Origin: a bacterium | GTDB taxonomy: Bacteria > Verrucomicrobiota > Verrucomicrobiia > Chthoniobacterales > Terrimicrobiaceae | DNA: 13,993 nucleotides | Assembly: GCA_009920585.1 (NCBI GenBank) | Contig: RFZT01000026.1 | Coordinates: 1-13,993, forward strand | Direction: 5' to 3' | Shown: one piece after another, positions 1 through 8,061 of the stretch | Layout of the letters: each line of letters opens with the position of its first letter | Position numbering within the stretch: position 1 is the stretch's first letter | Notes under the pieces: model-generated | What the model was told of the DNA's origin: nothing | Database searches by the model: none | What the model saw: the letters and a program-made list of their open reading frames with translations, nothing else | Program-made: the position numbers and the translations under genes

Positions 1-1008
1 TTCCATTCCATCCTATCGTCAGGCTTAACCCTTCTTGCCACTGGACTTTTTGTGCAGAAAGCTTCCGCTCAGCAAATATCAGGCGCAGGAGCGACATTCC
101 CCGCTCCGCTCTATCAACGCTGGAGTGTCGAGTTCAACAAAATTCAGCCCGCCGTGAAGGTGAATTATCAGTCGGTGGGAAGCGGTGCCGGTGTGAAAAA
201 TTTCATCCAAGGCGTAGTGGACTTCGGCGCCAGCGATGCCGCGATGAGCGATCAGGACATCGCCAAGGTGCCGAAAGGCGTGGTGATGGTTCCCGCCACA
301 GCGGGAGAGATCGTCTTCGCCTACAACCTTCCGGGCGTTAAGGATATCAAGCTAACGCGCGAAGTCATGGCAGGGATTTACCTTGGAACCGTCACCAAGT
401 GGAACGACCCGGCGATCGTCAAGGAGAACCCAAGTCTCACACTGCCCAATCTTGCAATCCAGGTCGCCTACCGCTCGGATGGAAGCGGAACGACCTATGT
501 CTTCACCCAGCACCTCTCGGCAATCAGTCCGAAATTCAATGATGAGATTGGCACGGACAAATCCGTCACATTCCCTGCAGGCGTCGGCGGGAAGGGCAAT
601 GAGGGAGTCACCGCCCTCATCAAGCAATCGCCTGGAACGATCGGCTACGTGGAATATGGTTATGCCAAGGACAACGGCCTTTCGATGGCCATGCTTCAAA
701 ACAAATCCGGCAACTTTATCGCCCCCAATATCGCTGCTGGCCGCGAAACTCTTGCCAATGTCAAACTCCCCGAGAATCTCCGCGTCTGGCCAGTCGACCC
801 CGAGGGCGCCCAAGACTACCCGATCGTGAGCTTCACTTGGTTGTTGTGTTACAAAAAATATGCGGAAGAAGGCAAATTAAAGGCCTTAAAGGATTTCATC
901 AACTGGAGCCTCGTGGAGGGGCAGAAATTCTCGGAGGAACTCGGCTACATTCCTCTACCGGAATCCGTGGTTGAGAAGTCGAAAGCGGCCCTCGGAACCA
1001 TCCAGTAA
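1..1008 (+). CDS. pstS: Phosphate ABC transporter substrate-binding protein PstS (5' end cut by window)
   Basis: Periplasmic phosphate-binding protein of the Pst high-affinity uptake system; it delivers inorganic phosphate to the PstCA channel. The frame is open from base 1, so the true start lies left of the window and 335 codons are visible. The first codons encode a hydrophobic stretch (SGLTLLATGLFV) ending in ASA-QQ, a good signal peptidase I site, so the GTG at 52 lies inside the signal peptide and is not the start. Mature-protein family motifs follow: GAGATFPAPLYQRW, YQSVGSGAG, VDFGASDAAMSD, SDGSGTTYVFTQHLS and GTIGYVEYGYA. The serine, aspartate and glycine-rich loops in these motifs are the ones that hydrogen-bond phosphate in known PstS proteins. 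It is the first visible gene of pstSCAB-phoU, 14 nt before pstC. Any Pho box or promoter would be outside the window. The identity is secure. Confidence 0.96.
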   Translation, partial: FHSILSSGLTLLATGLFVQKASAQQISGAGATFPAPLYQRWSVEFNKIQPAVKVNYQSVGSGAGVKNFIQGVVDFGASDAAMSDQDIAKVPKGVVMVPATAGEIVFAYNLPGVKDIKLTREVMAGIYLGTVTKWNDPAIVKENPSLTLPNLAIQVAYRSDGSGTTYVFTQHLSAISPKFNDEIGTDKSVTFPAGVGGKGNEGVTALIKQSPGTIGYVEYGYAKDNGLSMAMLQNKSGNFIAPNIAAGRETLANVKLPENLRVWPVDPEGAQDYPIVSFTWLLCYKKYAEEGKLKALKDFINWSLVEGQKFSEELGYIPLPESVVEKSKAALGTIQ

Positions 1009-1022
1009 GCCATATCCACTCC

Positions 1023-1973
1023 GTGTCAGCACCCGATCCAGATTCCCAGCCGATCGCCGACTTCAAGTCGAGGCCGGATTTGTTCCGCTTGCTTTGCCAA
1101 GCGGCTGCAGCTCTCGCCGTGCTGACCCTCGGGTGGATTCTTTATGAAATCATCTATGGGGCCTGGCCCTCGATCAACAAATTCGGCTGGAACTTTCTCG
1201 CAACGGCGGCTTGGGTGCCCAACAGGGAAAAATTCGGCGTTCTTCCTTTTATCATAGGCACGGTCGCCAGCTCGGGGATCGCGATCCTGCTCGCCTTTCC
1301 CCTCGGTATCTCCATCGCGATTTTTTTAAATGAGAATTTCCTCGCCCGTCCCGTCAGGCAAACCGTCCGCTTTGTGGTTGAAATGTTGGCCTCAATCCCG
1401 AGCGTTGTTTACGGACTCTGGGGCATTTTTGTGGTCATTCCACTGGTCAAGGGTTTCGGCGACTGGGCCACAGTCCACTTGTCAGGCGTGCCCATTTTTT
1501 CAGGTCCGGCGTATGGCAACTCCCTTCTTACAGCATCGATTGTGCTGGCGATCATGATACTGCCAACGATCACCGCCATCTCGCGCAACTCCCTGTCCGC
1601 CGTCCCACACACTTTGCGTGAGGGCGCCTACGCTCTGGGCGCGACACGATGGGAGGCCATTTTGGGTGTTATAGTTCCCAGTGCCGCGCCTGGGTTGGTA
1701 GCCGCCACAATATTAGCCTTGGGACGCGCCATGGGTGAAACTATGGCTGTAGCGATGCTGATTGGAAACAGCTCTCGCCTCTCGTGGTCCATTCTATCCC
1801 CTTCCGGCACTCTCGCCGGCTTGCTGGCAAACCAATTCGGAGAGGCCACGGGCATGCAGGTCAACTCCCTGATGTATGCCGCCCTCATCCTTGTTTTAAT
1901 CACGCTGCTGGTGAATCTAGCGGGTGAGGCGATCCTGCGTTACACTCAGAAAAAAACGGCTGGAATTCACTAA
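1023..1973 (+). CDS. pstC: Phosphate ABC transporter permease PstC
   Basis: Inner-membrane permease that forms the phosphate channel together with PstA. The 316-residue length is typical. About six hydrophobic segments are visible, near residues 22-46, 74-102, 120-144, 166-187, 219-245 and 282-305. The cytoplasmic EAA-type loop that docks the ATPase is EGAYALGATRWEAI near residue 200, followed by the family-typical LALGRAMGETMAV. The start is a GTG (VSAPDPDSQP) 14 nt after the pstS stop. No ATG is available close by, and no Shine-Dalgarno sequence is evident, so the exact start is slightly uncertain. It is followed by pstA after 6 nt, consistent with one transcript. PstC is distinguished from its paralogue PstA by the longer loop between segments 3 and 4 and by gene order. 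Confidence 0.95.
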   Translation: MSAPDPDSQPIADFKSRPDLFRLLCQAAAALAVLTLGWILYEIIYGAWPSINKFGWNFLATAAWVPNREKFGVLPFIIGTVASSGIAILLAFPLGISIAIFLNENFLARPVRQTVRFVVEMLASIPSVVYGLWGIFVVIPLVKGFGDWATVHLSGVPIFSGPAYGNSLLTASIVLAIMILPTITAISRNSLSAVPHTLREGAYALGATRWEAILGVIVPSAAPGLVAATILALGRAMGETMAVAMLIGNSSRLSWSILSPSGTLAGLLANQFGEATGMQVNSLMYAALILVLITLLVNLAGEAILRYTQKKTAGIH

Positions 1974-1979
1974 TTCGCC

Positions 1980-2870
1980 ATGGATACCATCGGAACACAC
2001 TCGCTGGATTTTTTTAAGACCGACAAGCACGAGGCCAGCCGGGCCCTTTCCCGCTCGCTCAAAAACCGCTTTCTTACTCTTCTCTGCATCGCGCTTTCTT
2101 TGGCAACACTGGTGCCGCTGGTTTCCATCGTCATCCTTGTATTGAAAAACGGACTCCCGCTACTAAGCCGCCACATTTTCACGGAACTCCCCCCGGCGGC
2201 CGGCATGGCTGGTGGAGGGTTCGGCAATGCGATCATCGGCACACTGGTGATGGTCGGGATCGGGCTGGCGATAGCGGCTCCAGTCGGAATTTTATCTGCG
2301 ATTTACATCAATGAATATGCCCCCATCTCCCGATTGGCCAAGACCGTGCGGCTGGTCGCAAAATTGCTGACCGGCATCCCGTCGATCATTTGTGGCGTTT
2401 TTGCCTTTGCGATTGTCGTGATGCGCACAGGCTATTTTTCGGCTTATGCCGGCGGCGTCGCACTCGCCGTGCTCATGCTCCCGACGATTCTCCTAACCGC
2501 CGAGCAAGCCCTCACAGGAGTTCAGAGCGCCTACCGCGAGGCCTCCTACGGACTGGGCGCGACCAGATTCCAAACAATCATCCGTGTCGTTCTCCCGGAC
2601 GCTTTGCCGGCGATTATGACCGGGATCATGCTCGCCGTGGCAAGAGCGGCCGGCGAAACAGCTCCGCTGATTTTCACCGCCCTCTTTAGTCAATACTGGG
2701 CTAACTCGCTCTCCGAACCCACGGCGTCGCTCTCGGTCTTGATTTACAATTTTTCCACCGTTCCATTTCCACATCAAATCCAGATGGCTTGGACGGCGTC
2801 GCTTGTGCTAGTTGCATTCGTGACCGCAGCAAACATCATTGCACAAACCGCTTTTTCTAGAAAACATTAA
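1980..2870 (+). CDS. pstA: Phosphate ABC transporter permease PstA
   Basis: Second channel-forming permease of the Pst transporter. It has 296 residues with a cytoplasmic N-terminal stretch of about 30, then hydrophobic segments near 31-55, 82-108, 130-148, 156-174, 208-232 and 268-290. The ATPase-docking loop is REASYGLGATRFQTI near residue 186, followed by AVARAAGETAPLIFTA, the PstA signature that parallels PstC. The ATG at 1980 is 6 nt downstream of the pstC stop; no Shine-Dalgarno sequence is visible. The gene ends 13 nt before the pstB ATG. Gene order and motifs make the assignment secure. Confidence 0.95.
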   Translation: MDTIGTHSLDFFKTDKHEASRALSRSLKNRFLTLLCIALSLATLVPLVSIVILVLKNGLPLLSRHIFTELPPAAGMAGGGFGNAIIGTLVMVGIGLAIAAPVGILSAIYINEYAPISRLAKTVRLVAKLLTGIPSIICGVFAFAIVVMRTGYFSAYAGGVALAVLMLPTILLTAEQALTGVQSAYREASYGLGATRFQTIIRVVLPDALPAIMTGIMLAVARAAGETAPLIFTALFSQYWANSLSEPTASLSVLIYNFSTVPFPHQIQMAWTASLVLVAFVTAANIIAQTAFSRKH

Positions 2871-2883
2871 CTCGATTCACGCG

Positions 2884-3699
2884 ATGCCCACTCTAGTCGA
2901 AAACACCGGCCAATCCAAAGTCTCAGCTATCCATGAATTGGGACGGGCTGACTTCATCTCCGTCAGGGACTTCAATTTCTTCTACGGGAAAAAACAGTCC
3001 CTTTTCGATATCAACATGGATATCCCGGAAAAGCAGGTCACCGCTTTCATTGGCCCATCGGGTTGTGGAAAATCCACCCTGCTCCGGAACTTCAACCGGA
3101 TGAACGAACTTATCGAAGGCGTTCACCACTCCGGCGAAATCCAGCTTGTTGGAAAAAGCATCTTCGACCGCAATGTGGAGGTCATCGCCCTCCGCCGCAC
3201 CATCGGTATGGTATTCCAAAAATCGAACCCCTTTCCCAAGTCGATTTATGAGAATGTCGTTTACGCCCTTCGGATCAGCGGACAAACAAAAAAGAGCCTT
3301 CTTGATGATTGCGTGGAGCGCAGCCTGCGTGGAGCCGCTCTATGGGATGAAGTGAAAGACCGCCTGCATGAGAGCGCTCTGGGGCTTTCCGGTGGCCAGA
3401 TGCAACGCCTTTGCATAGCCAGAGCCATAGCAAACCGCCCGAAAGTGCTGCTCATGGACGAACCCTGCTCGGCCCTCGACCCGATCGCGACCGTGAAGGT
3501 GGAGGAACTCATACGCGAATTGAAACAGGAATTCACGATCATCATCGTAACCCACAACATGCAGCAGGCCACCCGCTGCTCGGACCGCACCGCTTTTTTC
3601 TATCTCGGCAAACTTGTCGAGTACGATAACACCCACAAGATCTTCTCCAATCCATCGGAGAAAAAAACCGAAGATTACATCACCGGCCGATTCGGTTGA
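2884..3699 (+). CDS. pstB: Phosphate ABC transporter ATP-binding protein PstB
   Basis: Cytoplasmic ATPase that drives phosphate import through PstCA. The 271 residues contain all ABC motifs: Walker A GPSGCGKST (57-65), Q-loop FQKSNPFPKSIYENV (from 111), signature LSGGQ (168-172), Walker B VLLMDEP (188-194), D-loop SALD (196-199) and H-loop THN (223-225). The NPFPKSIYENV stretch and the N-proximal LRNFNRMNELI are characteristic of PstB rather than of other importers. The ATG at 2884 is preferred. The frame stays open upstream to a TTG at 2839, but that start would overlap pstA and add residues unlike the family. The stop is followed by phoU after 33 nt. Confidence 0.96.
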   Translation: MPTLVENTGQSKVSAIHELGRADFISVRDFNFFYGKKQSLFDINMDIPEKQVTAFIGPSGCGKSTLLRNFNRMNELIEGVHHSGEIQLVGKSIFDRNVEVIALRRTIGMVFQKSNPFPKSIYENVVYALRISGQTKKSLLDDCVERSLRGAALWDEVKDRLHESALGLSGGQMQRLCIARAIANRPKVLLMDEPCSALDPIATVKVEELIRELKQEFTIIIVTHNMQQATRCSDRTAFFYLGKLVEYDNTHKIFSNPSEKKTEDYITGRFG

Positions 3700-3732
3700 T
3701 TGACTAGCCTCTAGAAAAAACCACCCATCACT

Positions 3733-4373
3733 ATGTCAGAAGAAGCCGCCCGCCACATCCTGAGCAGTTTCGAGGCCGCCCTCGATAACCTAAGAAAAGA
3801 TGTCCTCATGATGTCGAGCTTGGTCTCCCGCAGCATTGAAAACTCCCGCAAGGGTCTTTTGGATCGCGATGAGGACTTCTGCAACACCGTCATTGCCGAC
3901 GATGAGGAAATCGATTTGCTGGAGATTCAAGTGGATAACCAAGGCATCGAGATCATGCTCCGTTTCCATCCTTTTGCCTCAGACCTTCGCAATGTGATTG
4001 GCGCTATGAAAACCAGCGTCAACCTTGAGCGCGCAGCCGATCAGGCCGTGGGCATCGCCCGCCGGGCCCGCAAGCTGATCACTCTCCAAGCCCTCCCAGA
4101 GACCGCTCACACAGAGCCTTTGTTGCGCCACACCTCCTCCATGTTCAACGACGCCGTCAAAGCTTATGCGGATGGAGACATCGAGTTGGCGAAAACGATT
4201 AAAAGCCGGGACAAGGAACTCGATCAACTCAACCGCGAGTTTGCAGAATCCCTCACCGAGAAGATGCCCCAAAACAAAGAATCGGCGATCAAGCTAAGAA
4301 TATCGCGGAAGATACGATCTTTGCGGTTTCACTCAAAGACATCCGCCACACCGCAGGCAACTCAAACATCTAA
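3733..4373 (+). pseudogene. phoU: phoU, disrupted by a frameshifting internal deletion near 4275
   Basis: PhoU is a cytoplasmic helical protein with two tandem three-helix domains that bind metals. It interacts with Pst and PhoR and restrains phosphate uptake and PHO signalling. The first 181 codons look normal: the first domain ends with the metal motif NLERAADQAVGIARR near residue 97, and the second domain begins near 125 and reads LNREFAESLTEKMPQN. The matching second metal motif RIGDQAKNIAED then appears in the next frame (from 4278) and runs as TIFAVSLKDIRHTAGNSNI to a TAA at 4371-4373, a normal PhoU ending. The first domain has 18 residues between its HP and ER; in the second domain the equivalent stretch and its glutamate are missing. 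The event therefore removed about 50 nt, not a multiple of three. As written, the original frame continues out of frame to 4512, giving a 259-residue product with a nonsense tail. The cause could be a true mutation or a sequence error. Confidence 0.85.
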
Positions 4374-4401
4374 AAAAGTCCGCCCTCGCTGTGAATCAGC
4401 G
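4372..4401 (-). terminator. Possible weak intrinsic terminator for the minus-strand cluster
   Basis: Just past the stop of the HAD gene, on the minus strand, there is a perfect 5-bp stem with a 5-nt loop (CGCTG-ATTCA-CAGCG, plus-strand 4387-4401). After nine bases comes a run of six T (plus-strand A run 4372-4377). The stem is short and its distance from the T run is too large for a classical terminator, so this is tentative. The position between two convergent genes is where a terminator is expected. On the plus strand no T run follows the hairpin. Confidence 0.3.
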
Positions 4402-4403
4402 CC

Positions 4404-5285
4404 TCAGTGCTTAGGGGCCTTAACCGTACCAGCTTCCATATCGTCGCGACGACGCTGGACGATTTTATTACCGATTTCGACGACCATCTCCTCTAGGAGC
4501 AGTCGAAGGTGACTGCCGCTTCGAAAATCGGAAGGCGCGATGTTTTTAACCCGATCTGCATGGGTCGAGAGTTGGTAGCATTTTTTGAAACTCACCCTGG
4601 TGGCATCATCCGGATTATAAACCGCGATCGCCTGACCGCCATTGCGGCGCATGAGTGTAAAACACGGCACATCTGTCGGGCCATCGCCAACGTAAATCAT
4701 GTTTTGAAAAGGCACGGGGCGAAGGTCGTTGTCCATGTGGTCATTCACGTCCTGATCCATCTCCAGCATGCCCTTGTTGATTCGGAAAAGAAACTGCGTC
4801 TTCTGCGTGTGGCTGATCACGCGTTTCGGAAAAGTGATGCGATCCCGTTCATCCACGGCATACTCGCAACCGAAGATCTTACGGACATAGGGCGCCAATC
4901 GACTTCCCTCGATAAGCGTCTTCAATCCCGAGGACACGATATAATGTTCGACCGTTATCCCATGGGCCACATGCTCCGGACTGAGTAAGGTTTTTTGAAA
5001 CTCATCAAACATCTCCGGAAGGCCCTTGTAAAAAGTGAGACGGGCACCGAGTTCTCTCAGATACGCATTCGTCGGACGATCGATCTCGAGGCAATCCAAC
5101 AACACCTTCATGTATGCCAACTCGCTGTCGAATCCCTGCTTCTGGACCAAGTCTCCACAGCGCTGCCAAAAGTGGGCGGCATTGATTCCAAAGACTGGGA
5201 ACAACGCCTCTTCCTGCATGTAGAAGGGCGAAAGGGTTTGATCGTAATCGTAAATGATCGCGATCGTATTTTGAGGGACGCTCAT
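4404..5285 (-). CDS. HAD-superfamily hydrolase (phosphoserine phosphatase-like phosphatase)
   Basis: Predicted cytoplasmic Mg2+-dependent phosphatase of 293 residues; the substrate is unknown. The four HAD motifs are visible. Motif I is YDYDQTL with nucleophile Asp13 and acid/base Asp15. Motif II is IVSSG with Ser118 or Ser119. Motif III lysine is Lys162 or Lys171. Motif IV is YVGDGPTDVPCF with the acidic pair Asp201 and Asp205. The insert between motifs I and II (about 20-110) is largely helical in appearance, as in the phosphoserine phosphatase-type C1 cap class. No signal peptide or membrane segment is seen. The ATG at 5285 lies 43 nt after the rapA stop, so it is probably the last gene of the minus-strand cluster. 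It converges on the damaged phoU; its proximity to pst may be coincidental and does not prove a role in phosphate metabolism. Confidence 0.85.
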   Translation of the reverse strand: MSVPQNTIAIIYDYDQTLSPFYMQEEALFPVFGINAAHFWQRCGDLVQKQGFDSELAYMKVLLDCLEIDRPTNAYLRELGARLTFYKGLPEMFDEFQKTLLSPEHVAHGITVEHYIVSSGLKTLIEGSRLAPYVRKIFGCEYAVDERDRITFPKRVISHTQKTQFLFRINKGMLEMDQDVNDHMDNDLRPVPFQNMIYVGDGPTDVPCFTLMRRNGGQAIAVYNPDDATRVSFKKCYQLSTHADRVKNIAPSDFRSGSHLRLLLEEMVVEIGNKIVQRRRDDMEAGTVKAPKH

Positions 5286-5328
5286 GAATAGAGATAATGC
5301 ACAAGGAAAGCGATGGTTGCGAAATATT

Positions 5329-8061
5329 TCAACTCGGACTGCCGCTCACCCTGAGAACAAGTTTGAGCGCATCGGCCCGTAGGGTGGCTCCAGAAAGAGA
5401 TTCCATCAACGCCAACTTCAGGCCTTTTAAAGCCTCGATCTCAGCAGGACGAACGTGGCTGTTAATCAACCTCAAGTCCTCTAGGCGTGCGATTTCCCGA
5501 TCGATTTGATCTGAGGCGATTTTCTGCGCTGTCTCGATAATGACTTCTTTTTGCTTTTCCGCAAAAGCGGCCGCCTTGGAAAGCATGGAGGGCAAGTGCT
5601 TTTTTCGGAATACCGGCGTATCGAGCAACGTGAACACATCTCCCCGCTCCAGCTTGGCTGAACGAAAATCCTCTAGGTCGCTGCAGTCCTTGCCGCCTTG
5701 ATCGAGAACGATCCGCAGCGGCGTAGCGGGCAAGAAGCGATCGACATGCAGGGCTGGCGGAGCAACGCACTCCACGATGGAATGCACCTCCAGAAAGACG
5801 GCGTTAGGTTCTTCGCTTTTCCAAATCCCAAAAACGCTATTGCCGGTCTCGCAACCCAGCAGCGCATCAAGAGCCGCACGGACCAATGGGTGGTCGGGCG
5901 TCAGAAATCCGATATCCTCGCGGGAAAGTGCCCTCGCGCGATCGAATGTGAGCATCAGTCCATCAGGCGTGAGGCCTGGTAGGGAGGCGACTTGCGAAGC
6001 TCCGCTTTTCAGCAAATAAGAACGCAATCCGAGTTCCTCCACGACCACTCCCAGATGATCGAGCATGCGGATGAAAAAGGATTCGAATTCCACATCCGCA
6101 TCTTGCCTTTGAATAGCCTGAATCACAGGCGCAGCAACCTCCGCACGGCAGGAATTGAGCTCCAGCAGACGGTCATGGCCTCGCTGAAGGTGCTTGGTGA
6201 TTTTCTTTTTCTCCGCAATGGATTTGGCGATCAGTTTTTCCAACTTCGCCGAGTCGAATGCAGATACCTGTTTTTGAATTTCACTTTTGAAAATCGCGCA
6301 AATCTCGCCCGCGCCATGGAGGTTTTTTTGAAAGGCATCGAGCCCTTCCTGATACCATCGAGCGAGCACCTCGCCGCCACTCCCCTCCTCGTAGGGCACA
6401 TGGATATGAATGGTCGATGTCTGCCCGATGCGATCTAGGCGGCCAATGCGTTGTTCAAGAAGCTCTGGATCGGAAGGCAAATCAAAGAGAACGAGATGAT
6501 GCGCAAATTGAAAATTTCGCCCTTCGCTCCCAATCTCCGAGCAGATCAGTAGTCGTGCCCCGTCCTCTTCGGCAAAGAAAGCCGCATTCCGATCCCGCTG
6601 CAAGAGAGTCAAGCCCTCGTGGAAAATAGCGGCGGAGATTTTGATCTCACTCTGGAGGCGCTGGAGAATTTCTTCCGCGAACTCGAGTGAATGACAAATG
6701 AGAAGGACTTTTTGCTTTTTTAATTCCTTCAACAAAGAAATCAACCATGCCAACTTGGCGGCGGATTCATTTGGAGACGCAGCAAGCGGAACGAGGTGGG
6801 CTTTCCGTTTAGGGAATCCGGTGAGAGCGGCTCTGGTATTCCGAAACATCACCCGACCGGTTCCGTGCTCATCCAAAAGTGCCGCTACGACTTGGTCCCG
6901 CGCGGCGACGTCCCCGCCCAAAAATGCTTCATAATGCGCCGCAACGCGGGGCCCCTTGAAAAGCTCCTCATCAGCCACTTTTTTGCCATCAAGGAGGGCG
7001 TTGATCACTTTCGCGACGTGCTCGTAACGCTCGGACTCCGCAAGAAACGCCTTGAGATCACCAAACCTGTCGGGATCCAGAAGGCGAAGACGTGCAAAAT
7101 GGCCTTCCATGCCGAGTTGCTGGGGCGTTGCCGTGAGGAGAAGAAGGGAAGGCGTAGAGGCCGCGAGGCCATCAACAAGCTGATACTCCGCGCTAGCCTT
7201 GTCCGGCGACCATTGGAGGTGGTGCGCCTCATCGACCACGAGCAAATCCCATCCGGCCTCACGGGCTTGGGCTGCGCGCTGAGGATTCAAGGAAAGAAAA
7301 TCGATCCCGCAAATCACCAACTGGCTATCGAGAAAAGGATTTTCGCCACCCGCATCCAAGGAAGCGCATCGCTCCTCGTCAAAAATACTGAAAGACATTT
7401 GGAAACGGCGGAACATTTCCACGAACCACTGGTTCAGCAGCGCAGGCGGCAAAAGGACAAGCACCCGCTCAGCGCGACCAGTGAGATGAAGTCGCTGCAG
7501 AATCAAGCCGGCCTCGATCGTCTTACCCAAGCCAACTTCATCAGCAAGCAAGACCCTTGGGACCATCCGGGTCGCGACTTCGGCTGCAATCGAGATCTGG
7601 TGAGGAATGAGATCCACTCGGGCTCCGGCAAATCCACGGATCGGACTTTGGCGCAAGGAGCGACGGCGACTCAGACATTCCACGCGAAGATCAAATTGAG
7701 CTAACTCATCCACCTGCCCGACAAGGAGACGTTCTTCGGGTTTGGAAAAACTGATAAGATCGGAGAGTTCGGCTTCGGTCACTGGACCACCCGCGCACTG
7801 ATAGGTCAGCAAGCCGTTGGCATCACTAATCGAAAGCACGCACTGACTTTCCCCTTGGTGCGTCTTGATTGTATCGCCTTCTTGGAATCGCACTCGTCGA
7901 ATGGGAGCGCTCCCCAGAGCGTATTGGCGATTCTCTCCCGCCGCAGGAAAGTAGATCTCGGCCCTGCCGTATTCGCATTTTAAAACAATCCCGAGTCCAA
8001 GCTCAGGCTCACTGTCGCTCACCCAGCGTTGACCGGGCACCGGTGTGTCATGACTCATCAT
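5329..8061 (-). CDS. rapA: RapA/HepA-type SWI2/SNF2 ATPase (RNA polymerase-associated)
   Basis: DNA translocase predicted to bind RNA polymerase and help recycle it from stalled or post-termination complexes, as E. coli RapA does. The 910 residues compare with 968 in E. coli. The N-terminal region (about 1-110) starts with PGQRWVSDSEPELGLGIV, matching the RapA Tudor-like domains. The helicase core follows: motif I LADEVGLGKT (172-181), motif II DEAH (277-280), motif III LLTATPQQLG (308-317), motif V IGSEGRNFQF (510-519) and motif VI QRIGRLDRIGQ (537-547) with arginine fingers. A charged segment from about 590 to 640 and a long C-terminal region resemble the RapA spacer and C-terminal domains. 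The ATG at 8061 overlaps the upstream uup stop as ATGA; a second ATG follows at once at 8058. The overlap suggests coupled translation. A more distant SNF2 relative is possible, but both the N terminus and the C-terminal layout favour RapA. Confidence 0.9.
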   Translation of the reverse strand: MMSHDTPVPGQRWVSDSEPELGLGIVLKCEYGRAEIYFPAAGENRQYALGSAPIRRVRFQEGDTIKTHQGESQCVLSISDANGLLTYQCAGGPVTEAELSDLISFSKPEERLLVGQVDELAQFDLRVECLSRRRSLRQSPIRGFAGARVDLIPHQISIAAEVATRMVPRVLLADEVGLGKTIEAGLILQRLHLTGRAERVLVLLPPALLNQWFVEMFRRFQMSFSIFDEERCASLDAGGENPFLDSQLVICGIDFLSLNPQRAAQAREAGWDLLVVDEAHHLQWSPDKASAEYQLVDGLAASTPSLLLLTATPQQLGMEGHFARLRLLDPDRFGDLKAFLAESERYEHVAKVINALLDGKKVADEELFKGPRVAAHYEAFLGGDVAARDQVVAALLDEHGTGRVMFRNTRAALTGFPKRKAHLVPLAASPNESAAKLAWLISLLKELKKQKVLLICHSLEFAEEILQRLQSEIKISAAIFHEGLTLLQRDRNAAFFAEEDGARLLICSEIGSEGRNFQFAHHLVLFDLPSDPELLEQRIGRLDRIGQTSTIHIHVPYEEGSGGEVLARWYQEGLDAFQKNLHGAGEICAIFKSEIQKQVSAFDSAKLEKLIAKSIAEKKKITKHLQRGHDRLLELNSCRAEVAAPVIQAIQRQDADVEFESFFIRMLDHLGVVVEELGLRSYLLKSGASQVASLPGLTPDGLMLTFDRARALSREDIGFLTPDHPLVRAALDALLGCETGNSVFGIWKSEEPNAVFLEVHSIVECVAPPALHVDRFLPATPLRIVLDQGGKDCSDLEDFRSAKLERGDVFTLLDTPVFRKKHLPSMLSKAAAFAEKQKEVIIETAQKIASDQIDREIARLEDLRLINSHVRPAEIEALKGLKLALMESLSGATLRADALKLVLRVSGSPS

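Noticed and set aside
2839..2883. Upstream TTG start for pstB
   Set aside because: It would overlap the pstA end and add 15 residues unlike PstB; the ATG at 2884 fits the family.
4509..4988. A 159-codon plus-strand open frame opposite the HAD gene
   Set aside because: The minus-strand frame carries all four HAD motifs; this frame is its shadow.
6796..7704. A 302-codon plus-strand open frame inside rapA
   Set aside because: It is antisense to the conserved helicase core of rapA, shows no recognisable motif, and its composition reflects the reversed codons of rapA.
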